From JBBQWT01 sp038210375 (GTDB taxonomy: Bacteria; Acidobacteriota; Terriglobia; Terriglobales; Acidobacteriaceae): a stretch of 64,000 nucleotides of DNA. Shown in pieces: positions 35,090 to 43,971 of this stretch. Each line of letters starts with the position of its first letter. Position 1 is the first letter of the stretch. The notes beneath the pieces were generated by a model. That model had not been told where the DNA came from, ran no database searches, and saw nothing but the letters and a program-made list of their open reading frames with translations. The position numbers were made by a program, and so were the translations under genes. The stretch is taken from the NCBI GenBank assembly GCA_038210375.1, contig JBBQWT010000018.1, positions 5,644 through 69,643 of the forward strand, in the 5' to 3' direction.

Positions 35090-36393
35090 TCAAGAACGTC
35101 ATGCGAACGGCGGCCATGAACCTGCGGCGTGACCGCGCGGCGCTGGTGCTGAACTACGTGCTGCCGGTGGTCTTCTTCTCGATCTTCGCTGGTATTTTCG
35201 CGGGCAACGCCCGGCGCGAATCCATGCCGCGGATCAAGGTGGCGCTGGCCGACCTCGACCACAGCCCGGCGTCGGCGCAACTCGTGGCCGCGCTGCAAAA
35301 CGAGAAGGCATTGCAGGTCGTGCTGGGGCCGGCTGCCAAAAAAGATGCGGTACACCCTGCGCTTTTTGATGCGGCGTCGGCCGAGGCCATGGTGCGCAGC
35401 GGCGATATTTCGGTGGCCATCATCATCCCCGGTGGATTTGGCGCGTCGCTAACTCCCATGCCGGCACCAGGCGCGCCGTCGCCGGGTTCGCCGGCCGCAC
35501 CCCGCCCGCCGGTGCAAATCCTCGCGGATACCTCAGATCCGATTTCTCCGCAGGTCGTCAACGGCCTGCTGCAAAAAGCCGCGATGACCTCAATGCCTTC
35601 GTTTTATGCGGGACTGGGAACGAAATATATCGACCAGTGGGTCGGAGGATTTTCACCGGAACAACGCAAGCGCATCGACGAGAACATGAATCGGCTGCAG
35701 AACCTGCCGGCCGCATCGCTCAACCGCGGAGACTCCGATTCCAACATGATCCAGGTGCAGACCCGCGACGTCATGGGCGAGAAGAAGAAAAACCCGGTGG
35801 TGGCGTTCTATGCCGCGGGGATCGGGGTCATGTTCCTGTTGTTTACCGCCGCCAATGCCGGCGGCGCCCTGCTTGAAGAAGCGGAAAGCGGCACCCTCGA
35901 CCGCATCCTTTCAACCCGGGTTTCCATGACCCAGTTGCTGCTCGGCAAACTCGCATTTCTGACCTGCCTGGGCACCTCCCAGTTGATCGTGATGTTCGTC
36001 TGGGGCGCGCTCGTATTCAAGGTCGAGTTGTGGACCCACCTGGCGGGCTTTTTTATCATGACCATCACCACCGCCTTCGCCGCCTCCGCCTTTGGATTGC
36101 TGCTGGCCTCGCTGGCACGCACTCGACCGCAACTGGGCGCGCTTTCCACCTTGCTGATTCTTTCCATGTCGGCGCTGGGCGGCAGCATGTTTCCCCGTTT
36201 CCTGATGCCGGAAGCCATGAAGAAGATTGGCCTCATCACCTTTAACGCGTGGGCCATCGACGGCTACATCAAGGTGTTCTGGCGCGAGGCGCCGATCGCC
36301 GACCTGTGGCCGCAGGTCCTGGTCTTGGGCACAGCGACGGTTGTGTTTTTCCTGGTCGCGCGGCAACTGGCCCGCCGCTGGGAGTATTCCTGA
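35086..36393 (+). CDS. ABC-2 exporter permease
   Basis: 435 residues. One N-terminal membrane segment (LVLNYVLPVVFFSIFAGIFAG), a large periplasmic region (residues 50-240, with a PGAPSPGSPAAP-type linker), then five C-terminal membrane segments starting at VVAFYAAGIGVMFLLFTAA. ESGTLDRILSTRVSMTQLLLGK is the cytosolic loop of the ABC-2 family. ATG 35086 overlaps the ATPase stop. Substrate unknown. A GNAT gene follows two bases after the stop. Confidence 0.88.
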   Translation: MIKNVMRTAAMNLRRDRAALVLNYVLPVVFFSIFAGIFAGNARRESMPRIKVALADLDHSPASAQLVAALQNEKALQVVLGPAAKKDAVHPALFDAASAEAMVRSGDISVAIIIPGGFGASLTPMPAPGAPSPGSPAAPRPPVQILADTSDPISPQVVNGLLQKAAMTSMPSFYAGLGTKYIDQWVGGFSPEQRKRIDENMNRLQNLPAASLNRGDSDSNMIQVQTRDVMGEKKKNPVVAFYAAGIGVMFLLFTAANAGGALLEEAESGTLDRILSTRVSMTQLLLGKLAFLTCLGTSQLIVMFVWGALVFKVELWTHLAGFFIMTITTAFAASAFGLLLASLARTRPQLGALSTLLILSMSALGGSMFPRFLMPEAMKKIGLITFNAWAIDGYIKVFWREAPIADLWPQVLVLGTATVVFFLVARQLARRWEYS

Positions 36394-36394
36394 A

Positions 36395-36874
36395 TTGACG
36401 GCCGTAGCGGTTTTTCCCGCTTCCACCCCGGCACAGGTCGTCCAGGCGCGAGAGCTGTTCGAGGAGTATGCCGCCTCTCTCGGCTTCAGCTTGTGCTTCC
36501 AGAATTTTTCGCAGGAATTGGAATCGCTTCCCGGCAAGTATGCCCCTCCGCCGGGATGCCTCTTGTTGGCCGCCGTCGATGGCGAGCTTGCGGGTTGTGT
36601 GGCGCTGCACGCCATCTCCGCGGAAATCTGCGAGATGAAGAGACTTTACGTCAGGCCCAGTTTCCGCGGGTGCGGCGTGGGGCGCGCCCTGGTGCTGGAG
36701 GTCATCGCCGCCGCCCGCCATCGCGGTTACCAGCGTATGCGGCTTGATACCGTCGCCGGAATGATGGATCGCGCGCTGGCGCTTTACCGGAAGCTGGGCT
36801 TTATCGAAATTCCTTCTTACACAGAAAACCCGGTGGCGGGAGCATTGTGCATGGAACTCAACATCGCTCCGTGA
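36395..36874 (+). CDS. GNAT-family N-acetyltransferase
   Basis: About 159 residues. The acetyl-CoA motif is RLYVRPSFRGCGVGRALVLEVIAAA, with EICEMKRLYV before it and LALYRKLGFIEI near the end. The TTG start at 36395 lies just after the permease stop, with GGGAG about ten bases upstream, and fits the family N-terminus; the longer open frame back to 36227 overlaps the permease and has no family match. It is probably translated from the ABC operon mRNA. Substrate unknown. Confidence 0.78.
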   Translation: MTAVAVFPASTPAQVVQARELFEEYAASLGFSLCFQNFSQELESLPGKYAPPPGCLLLAAVDGELAGCVALHAISAEICEMKRLYVRPSFRGCGVGRALVLEVIAAARHRGYQRMRLDTVAGMMDRALALYRKLGFIEIPSYTENPVAGALCMELNIAP

Positions 36875-36945
36875 GCTAGCTAAAGGACTTTCTCAGTAGT
36901 CCAATCCACGACCGCAGCCCCCTTCGGGCAACAGACGTTTTATGA

Positions 36946-36972
36946 GAATTGTCATTCGGTGAATGACAATTC
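36946..36972. repeat. perfect 12-bp inverted repeat related to dispersed repeats
   Basis: GAATTGTCATTC, three bases, then GAATGACAATTC. The right arm with the following CATATA is shared with 49640-49655, and the left arm with 49321-49330, so this is a minimal member of the dispersed repeat family. There is no T run, so it is not a clear terminator, though it lies after the GNAT stop. Confidence 0.7.
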
Positions 36973-37020
36973 ATATAGAACGCGTACCTCTGCTCTGAGG
37001 GCATATAAAACACGTACTAC

Positions 37021-37494
37021 TTAATTGCCGCCGAGGTGCGGGCACAGAATGGGGATGGGCGAATCGGTCAGCGTCTGGTCTTTGTCTTCCACCCACATCC
37101 GCGTTGGTTCCTTGCGGTCGTTGAGCGTGACCACCACGATCACGCCGCTGCCGCCTTTGGGCGCGTGGGTCGAGCAATCCACGTGATGCTTCGTGATCTT
37201 CCCCCAATCGCCCGAAGGGCCCCAGTCGCGCACTAGTGACGCGAGAGGGTAATCCTGATACTTCTGGGCGTGTTCCTTCCAATTCGGATCGTGGAACTTC
37301 ACCCCGTAGGCGGTCTCATAATCCTGGCGCTCGATGGCGGTGAAGAACTGGTTGACGATGCGTTCCTGCCGCCAGTTCCAGAACAGAAACATGGGGATGG
37401 TGGACAACACCAGCAGCGTCACCAGAATAATGACCAGCCGGCGGCGCCGGAGGACGCGTTCGGCGTCGTATTGCGGTGCATCCATCAGGGACAT
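37021..37494 (-). CDS. membrane-anchored hypothetical protein
   Basis: 157 residues. A basic cytosolic start (AERVLRRRRLV) leads to one membrane segment (IILVTLLVLSTIPMFLFW), followed by a soluble domain (INQFFTAIERQDYETAYGVKF-type helix, with QYQ and VVTLNDRKEPTRMWV strands) that resembles DUF4878/NTF2-like lumenal domains by eye. Function unknown. It lies beyond the stop of the GNAT gene on the other strand and 50 bases downstream of the second ABC operon on the same strand, so it could be its last gene. Confidence 0.6.
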   Translation of the reverse strand: MSLMDAPQYDAERVLRRRRLVIILVTLLVLSTIPMFLFWNWRQERIVNQFFTAIERQDYETAYGVKFHDPNWKEHAQKYQDYPLASLVRDWGPSGDWGKITKHHVDCSTHAPKGGSGVIVVVTLNDRKEPTRMWVEDKDQTLTDSPIPILCPHLGGN

Positions 37495-37545
37495 ACTGGT
37501 TTAGACGCCTCCCTGCGGATTGTAGCCGCATTCGATCGCAAAAAA

Positions 37546-38658
37546 CTAGAGGGTGCGCTTGAACAGCAACGTCGCGCCGGTCAACATGATCGCCGCAAAA
37601 ACGGAGAGATAGACAACGTCGGGCCAGATGGCCACCCAGCCGGTTTCTTTCAGCAGCAGCGCCTTGAAACCATGCACCGCATAAGTAAAGGGATCGACCC
37701 AGGCCACCACCCGCAGCCAGGTGGGAAAGGCCTGCACCGGGTAGATGGCGCCGCTGGGAAAAAACATCAGGGTGTTGAGAATGCCGAAGATGGCGCGCGG
37801 CACCAGTGGGTCGTCCACCCGCACCATGATGAGGAACATCATGGAAATGAAAGCGATCGATGTCACCGCGATCATGAGCAGCAGCAGCAGGATCCTCTCC
37901 GGCTGAAAGAGTCCTTGCACCCCGGCAATCATTGATCCCACGACCGTAATGACGATCCCCGCGCTGATGGCCTTGAGCGCCCCGGCAATATTGAGTCCAA
38001 AGACCAGTTCCAGCTTGGTGATGGGCGTGACCAGGTAGCCTTCGTGGATGCCTCGCGCCTTATCGTCGATGTACACGATGCCCCCGCCGATCATCACCGA
38101 AACGAACATGGCGAGTGCGATGGAGCCAGGCAGCAGGTACTTCATGTAGGCGATGTAGGGGTAGAGCTCCACGGTGTCGAGCGAGATTCTTTGCAGCAGC
38201 CTGGGCTCGATGGCGGGCTGGTTCAACGCATCGGTGAGCTGGGTGAGGCTTTCTTCGAAAGTCGCACTGATGAAGTTATCGCTGTTATCGACCAGCAATG
38301 CGATGCGCGGGCGGTTTTGCTGGTAAACCTTCTGGGAAAATTCCGGAGGAATGATCAACGCGCCCTGCACCGCTCCGCTGCGCACCGCGGCTTGCGCTTC
38401 CTTCTCATTCTTATATTCCAGCAGGGTGAAGGTGCGCGCGTTGGCCTCGATGGATTGCAGGGCCTCGCGCACGCGCAGGGCCTGGCTGCCGCGGTCCTGA
38501 TCGACGATGCCGAGGTGGGCGCCGCGAATTTTTCCTCCGAAGGCGTTGCCCAGCACGATCAACTGCACCAGGGGAAAGACCATGGCCGCCACCATCAGCG
38601 CGGGCGAGCGAAAGAACTTGCGCATATCGCGCTCGACGATGGCCATCATCCTGGTCAT
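37546..38658 (-). CDS. ABC-2 permease of the HlyD-linked exporter (YbhS/YbhR-like)
   Basis: 370 residues. Segment one is MVAAMVFPLVQLIVLGNAFG, then a periplasmic region (GAHLGIVDQDRGSQALR, LLVDNSDNF), then five membrane segments from LPGSIALAMFVSVMIGGGIV on. VYIDDKARGIHEGYLVTPITKLELVFG is the conserved loop of YhhJ/YbhR-type permeases. It is the last member of a tetR-hlyD-ATPase-permease operon, with a 34-base gap from the ATPase gene. Such systems export drugs or toxic organics. Confidence 0.88.
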   Translation of the reverse strand: MTRMMAIVERDMRKFFRSPALMVAAMVFPLVQLIVLGNAFGGKIRGAHLGIVDQDRGSQALRVREALQSIEANARTFTLLEYKNEKEAQAAVRSGAVQGALIIPPEFSQKVYQQNRPRIALLVDNSDNFISATFEESLTQLTDALNQPAIEPRLLQRISLDTVELYPYIAYMKYLLPGSIALAMFVSVMIGGGIVYIDDKARGIHEGYLVTPITKLELVFGLNIAGALKAISAGIVITVVGSMIAGVQGLFQPERILLLLLMIAVTSIAFISMMFLIMVRVDDPLVPRAIFGILNTLMFFPSGAIYPVQAFPTWLRVVAWVDPFTYAVHGFKALLLKETGWVAIWPDVVYLSVFAAIMLTGATLLFKRTL

Positions 38659-38692
38659 GATATTTTGGCGTTCATCCTGGGACAGGTTTTGA

Positions 38693-39727
38693 TCACCACT
38701 TCACCGCCGGAATGTAGGCGAAGGCGTCGGTGGTGGCGTCGCGCAGCGCCCTGCCGGTGTAATGCAGAAACACGTCGTCGAGGGTGGTGCTTTGCACGGA
38801 AAGCGATTTGAGCTCGACGCCGGCCTTGATGGCGGTTTCTACCAGCTGAGTGGTGGTGCGCGAGCCATCGCTGGTGAGCACGCGATACATGCTGGCGCCT
38901 TCATGCTGCACCGAGGTCACGCCGGTCATGGCCTTCAGTTGCTGCTCCCAGTCGGCGGGGGCGCGCAGGAACTGGGCTTCGACCACGTTTTCGCCGGGCA
39001 CGGAAAGCTTCAGCGCTGCCGGGGTGTCGAGCGCGACCAGCTTGCCGTGATCGACGATGGCGATGCGGTTGCACAAGCGGTCGGCTTCGTCCATGTAGTG
39101 GGTGGTGATAAGCACGGTCAGCTTGCGCTGCTGCATAAGGTTGGTGAGCATTTCCCACACCGCCACTCGGGATACGGGGTCGAGCCCGGTGGTGGGTTCA
39201 TCCAGAAAAAATATCTTCGGCCGGTGTACCAGGCCGCGCGCGATTTCCAGCCGGCGCCGCATGCCTCCGGACAGGGTCTTGGTCTGGGCTTTGCGCCATT
39301 TGGTCAGATCGACCAGCTCCAATAATTCATCGATGGAACTCTGCCGCTCGGCGGCGGGCACTCCGTAGAGCTTGGCGTAGATGCTCAGGTTCTCATCGAC
39401 GCTGAGGTCGAGGTCGCTGGTCATCGCCTGGGGAATGACTCCCATGCAGCGGCGGGCCAGGTCAGGTTCCTTGGAAACGTCGTGGCCATCGATGCGCGCG
39501 ACGCCGCTGGTGATGTCGATCAGCGTGGTCATCATGCGGATAAGCGTCGATTTGCCCGCTCCATTGGGGCCCAACATGCCGAAGATCTCGCCTTCGGTGA
39601 CGCTGAATGAAACGTCATCGACGGCGGTAAACTTTCCATACTTCTTGGAGATGTGCTCGACTTCAATGGCAGGGCGCCCCGCCGGCGGCGCTGAGCTTGA
39701 GGGAGTTGTCTCAGGAGCGGCGATCAT
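38693..39727 (-). CDS. ABC exporter ATPase (YbhF-like)
   Basis: 344 residues. Walker A GMLGPNGAGKSTLIRMM, signature TLSGGMRRRLEIARGLVHRP, Walker B FFLDEPTTGLDP and switch TTHYMDEADRLCNR are all present, with a C-terminal DrrA-like domain. The start (ATG 39727) overlaps the HlyD stop by four bases. It energises the permease encoded downstream. Confidence 0.92.
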   Translation of the reverse strand: MIAAPETTPSSSAPPAGRPAIEVEHISKKYGKFTAVDDVSFSVTEGEIFGMLGPNGAGKSTLIRMMTTLIDITSGVARIDGHDVSKEPDLARRCMGVIPQAMTSDLDLSVDENLSIYAKLYGVPAAERQSSIDELLELVDLTKWRKAQTKTLSGGMRRRLEIARGLVHRPKIFFLDEPTTGLDPVSRVAVWEMLTNLMQQRKLTVLITTHYMDEADRLCNRIAIVDHGKLVALDTPAALKLSVPGENVVEAQFLRAPADWEQQLKAMTGVTSVQHEGASMYRVLTSDGSRTTTQLVETAIKAGVELKSLSVQSTTLDDVFLHYTGRALRDATTDAFAYIPAVKW

Positions 39728-40812
39728 CGCGGTGGCCCGCTGGCCGGCGCAATTCTGGCATAACTGCTGCGCGGAATGATGACGCTGGCCGTCATCCCCG
39801 GCGCCAGCTTGCGCTCGCGGTTATCCACTTTCAGTTTCAGGACGAAGGTACGAATGTCGCGCTTGCTGCGGCTGACGTCGCGCTGGGTAGCGAAATCGGC
39901 TTCCACCGCCTTGAAAAACACTTTACCTTCCACGGTGCGGCCCGAGGGCAGGCGAATCTCGTATGCGTCGCCCAGCGCGATGCGGTCTGAGTAAGTTTCG
40001 GGAATCGCAGCCCGCACCCAGGTGTCGTTGAGATCGACAATGGTGACGATGGGCGAGCCGGCGCTGACCACCTCTCCCTGGCGGGCCACGCGCACTGAAA
40101 CCGTGCCCGATACCGGCGCGGAGACGCGGGTGTAATCAAGCCGGGCCTGCATTCCTTCAAGATTGGCGCGCGAGCTGGCGGCCTGCGCCTGGGTCGCGGC
40201 CACCGTGCTTTGCGCGGCCTGTGCCTGGTGAGTGCGGGCCACGGCAGTGGCGACATCGGCCTGCGCAACCTTGACCTGGTTGCCCAGCGCGGCCACCCGG
40301 GCCTGCTGCGCCTGTACCTGCGCGACCAGGCGATCCTGCTCCTGCTGGGCGACAATGCCCTGCGCGGCCATCGCCGACATGCGCTGTTCGTCGCTGCCCA
40401 GGCGGCGTAAATCCGCGTTGGCTTCGGCGAGCTGCGCCTGGGCGGCCCGCACCCGCTCGCGCGCGTTGACCACGGCACTGCCGGTTTCGCCCACGGTGGC
40501 GGCGCGGCTGGCTTCGGATTCTGAGACCCGCGAAACCAGACTGGACAGGGTGGCCTGGTCAGCCTTCTGCTGCGCCTGCAGTTCGGCGGAATCGAGGACC
40601 GCGATGAGGTCTCCCTGCTTGACTTCGCTGCCTTCTTCCACCGTAAGCTTCTCGATGCGGCCGGAAATTCTAGGGGAGACGATGACCTGGTTGGCATCCA
40701 CCATGCCGATGATGACCAGGTCTCCCGAGCGATCGCTGCTCCAGAAGTAATAGATGGCGGCCGCAATGGCCATCACCGCGATGAGGATGAGAAATGGGTT
40801 CCTTCGATTCAC
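39724..40812 (-). CDS. HlyD-family membrane fusion protein
   Basis: 362 residues. An N-terminal anchor (FLILIAVMAIAAAIYYFW) is followed by a lipoyl/barrel-sandwich half (VSPRISGRIEKLTVEEGSEVKQGDLIAVLD), a long Ala/Gln-rich coiled-coil hairpin (residues 75-215) and the matching half (VSAPVSGTVSVRVARQGEVV). It bridges the inner-membrane ABC pump and an outer-membrane channel. It overlaps the tetR gene (ATGA at 40809-40812) and the ATPase gene. Confidence 0.9.
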   Translation of the reverse strand: MNRRNPFLILIAVMAIAAAIYYFWSSDRSGDLVIIGMVDANQVIVSPRISGRIEKLTVEEGSEVKQGDLIAVLDSAELQAQQKADQATLSSLVSRVSESEASRAATVGETGSAVVNARERVRAAQAQLAEANADLRRLGSDEQRMSAMAAQGIVAQQEQDRLVAQVQAQQARVAALGNQVKVAQADVATAVARTHQAQAAQSTVAATQAQAASSRANLEGMQARLDYTRVSAPVSGTVSVRVARQGEVVSAGSPIVTIVDLNDTWVRAAIPETYSDRIALGDAYEIRLPSGRTVEGKVFFKAVEADFATQRDVSRSKRDIRTFVLKLKVDNRERKLAPGMTASVIIPRSSYARIAPASGPPR

Positions 40813-41465
40813 CTGGCGCCTCTCTTGCGCTGCGTGGATTTTGCCGCGCGGCGGGGCCGGGTCAGCATCGCGGCGCCAATGAAATCAAGTACTGCCTCGC
40901 GCCGGTCGGCCACCCGCGTGGAATCGAACGGATCGTAATCGAGCAATTGCTGCAGTAACGGCCGGCTGCTGAAATAAAAGACAATGACCGCCACCATGGA
41001 AGCGGCGGCCTGCGCCGGATCGATGCGGCGAAATTCCCCGGCGGCGATGCCGTCGCGCACCATCGCCTTCAAAGCCGCGCTGATAGGCCGCATGTATTTC
41101 TTCGTGATGTTGCGGATATGAGGCGAGCCCTGCGGCCGCAGCATCTCTCCCTGCACCAGCCGGGGATAAGCGGACACGGTGGCCACGTAATCGAAGTGGG
41201 TGGCCACGTAGGCCAGCAGTTTTTTGCGGGGCGGCAGGTCAGATTTCAAGACCGCCATCACCCGGGTATGCAGCCCGGAGAAGACGTGATCGAGCGTGGC
41301 CCCGTAGAGAGTTTCCTTGTCGGCAAAATAATAGTGGATAAGCGCCTTGTTGACCCCGGCAGCACGCGCGATGGCGTCGGTGCGAGCCCCCGCCAGCCCC
41401 TCGGCGGCGAACTCATGCAGGGCGGCGGCAAGAATGGCGGAACGTTTTTGCGAGTCGGCTTTCAT
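40809..41465 (-). CDS. TetR-family regulator of the efflux operon
   Basis: 218 residues. N-terminal helix-turn-helix: KRSAILAAALHEFAAEGLAGARTDAIARAAGVNKALIHYYFADKETLY. The ligand-binding part follows; the TetR_C-type region (AALKAMVRDGIAAGEFRRIDPAQAA) resembles the YbiH/CecR group that controls ybhGFSR-type pumps, which agrees with its operon. The ATG at 41465 lies inside a 26-base palindrome, its likely operator; no Shine-Dalgarno sequence is visible, so the mRNA may be leaderless or the operator doubles as leader. Confidence 0.88.
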   Translation of the reverse strand: MKADSQKRSAILAAALHEFAAEGLAGARTDAIARAAGVNKALIHYYFADKETLYGATLDHVFSGLHTRVMAVLKSDLPPRKKLLAYVATHFDYVATVSAYPRLVQGEMLRPQGSPHIRNITKKYMRPISAALKAMVRDGIAAGEFRRIDPAQAAASMVAVIVFYFSSRPLLQQLLDYDPFDSTRVADRREAVLDFIGAAMLTRPRRAAKSTQRKRGAR

Positions 41466-41488
41466 TTAACTAACTGGTTAGTTAAATG
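41463..41488. promoter_or_regulatory. TetR operator palindrome overlapping the tetR start codon
   Basis: CATTTAACTAAC, TG, GTTAGTTAAATG: two perfect 12-base arms. The ACTAACNNGTTAGT core is typical for TetR-type operators. The first three bases are the complement of the regulator's ATG. Binding would block the promoter of the whole tetR-hlyD-ABC operon, so the system is probably autoregulated and induced by the exported compound. Confidence 0.82.
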
Positions 41489-41721
41489 TACAGCCGGCAG
41501 CAGGCTTTGGGCAAGGGTGTGGCAATATTTACTCAGATTTAGGCGGTGGCCATAGGCGTCCGCGTCGACTCTAAGAGCGATCTTGGGTGACTCATCTTTT
41601 CGGAGTAAAGCTGAGCCGACTGTAGGCTGTGTAGAGCGCGGCGACTAGATTCAGCACCAAGTCGATTAATTCTCCGATCATAAGATCAGAGTACCGCAAA
41701 CAGCATCGCCAAGACAAAAAT
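41489..41721. other. gap between tetR and the glycine-zipper gene
   Basis: No convincing gene. The only candidate is a 29-codon minus-strand frame (41592-41681) starting MIGELIDLVLNLVAALYTAY, hydrophobic enough for a membrane peptide but without a clear RBS. A terminator for the next minus-strand gene lies at the left end of that gene (41722-41744). Confidence 0.4.
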
Positions 41722-41744
41722 GCCCCGGACAGAATGTCCGGGGC
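41722..41744 (-). terminator. intrinsic terminator of the glycine-zipper gene
   Basis: On the minus strand, GCCCCGGACA, a three-base loop and TGTCCGGGGC form a perfect ten-base stem, followed by ATTTTTG. It lies 27 bases beyond the stop of the gene at 41771. Confidence 0.85.
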
Positions 41745-41770
41745 CTAAGAATTGAAATGCCGCTGCGAAA

Positions 41771-42364
41771 TTACTTGTTAACGGTCAGCCGGTCATAAGC
41801 CAACCCACCGGCTCCGCCGGCCAGGGCCCCGATCGCGGCGCCTTTGCCGCCGTGGGCAAGGGCCCCGATGGCGGCGCCGGTTGCAGCTGACGCTCCGATG
41901 ATCAAGGCAGACTTCTTACCCGAGCGGCGGTGATGATACACGGGTTCGCCCGAGCTGTTGCGCACAACGGTGGTGCCGCCGTTGTCGTAATAAACGCGGC
42001 GGCGGGTAACGCCGTTATCAACGGGCGCGACCGGCGCAGCCACCACCGGAGCGTAGGCAACAGGGTTACCGTTCGCGTCATAGTAGATGGTGGGGCGCGG
42101 CGCGACCGATACAGGCTGCGCATTGACGGCGGCGGGATACGCACGGCCGCGCGAGTCATAAGCCAGGGGCCGCGCCGGCGCCACGTTGTTGTTGACGGGG
42201 ACGGCGGGGTTCTGCACGGTTCCGGCAGTAATGGGTGCGGCGCCGTTGGGAGTTGCGTAGTTTGCCTGGTTGCCGCGCGAATGCAGTGACATGGCAATCG
42301 CAGACACCAGCAATGCTGTGGCCAGCGATGTGAGAATCGAAATTTTTACGATGTTTGATTTCAT
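41771..42364 (-). CDS. exported glycine-zipper protein
   Basis: 197 residues. N-terminal hydrophobic segment (ILTSLATALLVSAIAMSL), a low-complexity middle rich in Ala, Pro, Asn and YYD repeats (TIYYDANGNPVAY, RVYYDNGGTTVV), a basic HHRRSGKK stretch, then a C-terminal glycine zipper (ALIIGASAATGAAIGALAHGGKGAAIGALAGGAGGLAYD). Proteins of this type (YMGG/osmotically induced lipoprotein-like) are envelope-associated; function unknown. Followed by a strong terminator. Confidence 0.65.
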   Translation of the reverse strand: MKSNIVKISILTSLATALLVSAIAMSLHSRGNQANYATPNGAAPITAGTVQNPAVPVNNNVAPARPLAYDSRGRAYPAAVNAQPVSVAPRPTIYYDANGNPVAYAPVVAAPVAPVDNGVTRRRVYYDNGGTTVVRNSSGEPVYHHRRSGKKSALIIGASAATGAAIGALAHGGKGAAIGALAGGAGGLAYDRLTVNK

Positions 42365-42606
42365 TGGAATGTGCCTCCTGTTTCAACCTGCAACTTCTTT
42401 GACTCATTATTTAGATGCAATCCAGTGGAATGAGACATCCTGCGGCCAAGTTGGTGTGGATGTTGTAAGTAATTGATTTATCTGTACTTACGGACTCGGC
42501 TGACAAGAAATCCGCAAGAACCCTACGCCTTTGGTCGCCTTGGTCACCAGCATACCTTCCGGTGCAGGGTATTTATAATAACCAGCAACCATCCAGCGGA
42601 GCTTCC

Positions 42607-43539
42607 ATGAAGTGGTTGTCACTCATTTTGCTCTTTCTATTCCTGGCCGCTATCGCTAGTGGCGCGGCGCAATCGCCTGCCGCAACCAGGGTCAAGCCCG
42701 ATTGGGTGCTGGTGTGGAGCGACGAATTCAACGCACCCGACGCCTCGTCTCCGGATCTCGCCAAGTGGACGCTTGAAGTGGGTGGCAACGGATATGGCAA
42801 CAACGAGCTCGAGTACTACACCGACCGCCCCAGAAATGCCCACCTGGACAAGGGCAACCTGGTGATCACCGCGATTGCGGAACCCTACACCGGGCTGGAC
42901 GGCATCACCCGGCAGTACACCTCGGCGCGCATGAAAACGTCGCAGAAATTCAGCCGCCAATTCGGACGTTTCGAAGCCCGCATGAAACTGCCGCAAGGCC
43001 GCGGTTTGTGGCCGGCATTCTGGCTGCTGGGCGAGGACTGCAAGCAGTGGCCGGACTGCGGCGAGATCGACATCATGGAAAGTGTCGGCTCGAAATTAAC
43101 CACGGTGCTGGGCACCGTACACGGGCCGGGCTACTCCGGCGACAAAGGTATTTCGCGGCACTATGAGCTGCCGCACGGCGCGACTGTTTCTGATGGGTTC
43201 CACGTGTACGCCGTCGAGTGGGAGCCGGCGGCGATTCGTTTCTACATGGATAACCTGCTCTACGCCACCACCACCCTCGCCGACCTGCCCGCGGGAACAA
43301 GATGGGTGTTCGATCACCCGTTTTTTATTATCCTCAACCTGGCGGTGGGAGGGAATTTACCCGGCAGTCCGGACGCGGAAACGAAATTTCCACAATCGCT
43401 GCTGGTGGATTACGTGAGGGTATATGAGCGACGGTCGCCGGAAACTGCTTCGAAACCCCAACGATCGGATCGAAAGAACGGTCTTAAAAGCCCCCCCCAG
43501 ATAGATGACAAACGATTGCCGGGATTTCTTTCTGGGTAG
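42607..43539 (+). CDS. secreted GH16 endo-beta-glucanase (laminarinase-like)
   Basis: 310 residues with a signal peptide (LSLILLFLFLAAIASGAAQ). The GH16 jelly roll carries the catalytic ExDxxE in CGEIDIMESVG; the first Glu is the nucleophile and the last the acid/base. WSDEFNAPD, GLWPAFWLLG and HPFFIILNLAVGGNLPG are typical of bacterial beta-1,3-glucanases. ATG 42607 has GCGGAGC upstream. The last 30 residues are basic and unstructured. It fits the polysaccharide-degrading habit shown by GH42 and GH31. Confidence 0.92.
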   Translation: MKWLSLILLFLFLAAIASGAAQSPAATRVKPDWVLVWSDEFNAPDASSPDLAKWTLEVGGNGYGNNELEYYTDRPRNAHLDKGNLVITAIAEPYTGLDGITRQYTSARMKTSQKFSRQFGRFEARMKLPQGRGLWPAFWLLGEDCKQWPDCGEIDIMESVGSKLTTVLGTVHGPGYSGDKGISRHYELPHGATVSDGFHVYAVEWEPAAIRFYMDNLLYATTTLADLPAGTRWVFDHPFFIILNLAVGGNLPGSPDAETKFPQSLLVDYVRVYERRSPETASKPQRSDRKNGLKSPPQIDDKRLPGFLSG

Positions 43540-43586
43540 GAATTGTCTGCCGGGGAGTTAAAATTACACGTCTTGAGGAGAAAGCC

Positions 43587-43949
43587 ATGGCGCCCACGCT
43601 ATCCAACGGCAAGATTTGCTACGTGGAGATTCCCGCGACTGACGTCGCGCATTCGGCTGAGTTCTACCGCAAAGTTTTTGGCTGGCACATCCGGCAGCGC
43701 GGCGACGGCAGCACCTCTTTTGATGACACCACCGGACAGGTGAGCGGGGCCTGGGTGCTGGGGCGCACTCCTGCGCAACCCGGGGTGCTGGTGCACATCA
43801 TGGTGGATAGCGCGGGGGCGACCCTTGACCTGATCGTTGCCCATGGCGGCGAGGTCGCGCAGCCCATCGGGGCGGACGCGCCTGAAATCACCGCGCGCTT
43901 TCGCGATCCCGCGGGAAATATTTTCGGACTCTACCAGGAACCGGGTTAA
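43587..43949 (+). CDS. VOC (glyoxalase/bleomycin-resistance) family protein
   Basis: 120 residues, a single VOC module pair: ICYVEIPATDVAHSAEFYRKVFGWHIRQRG and a second half ending ARFRDPAGNIFGLYQEPG. Metal ligands are plausible in EIPATD and the final Gly-Leu-Tyr-Gln-Glu stretch. RBS GAGGAG precedes ATG 43587. Substrate unknown. Confidence 0.82.
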   Translation: MAPTLSNGKICYVEIPATDVAHSAEFYRKVFGWHIRQRGDGSTSFDDTTGQVSGAWVLGRTPAQPGVLVHIMVDSAGATLDLIVAHGGEVAQPIGADAPEITARFRDPAGNIFGLYQEPG

Positions 43950-43971
43950 CCCTCAGAATGGGCCGGGCAGG

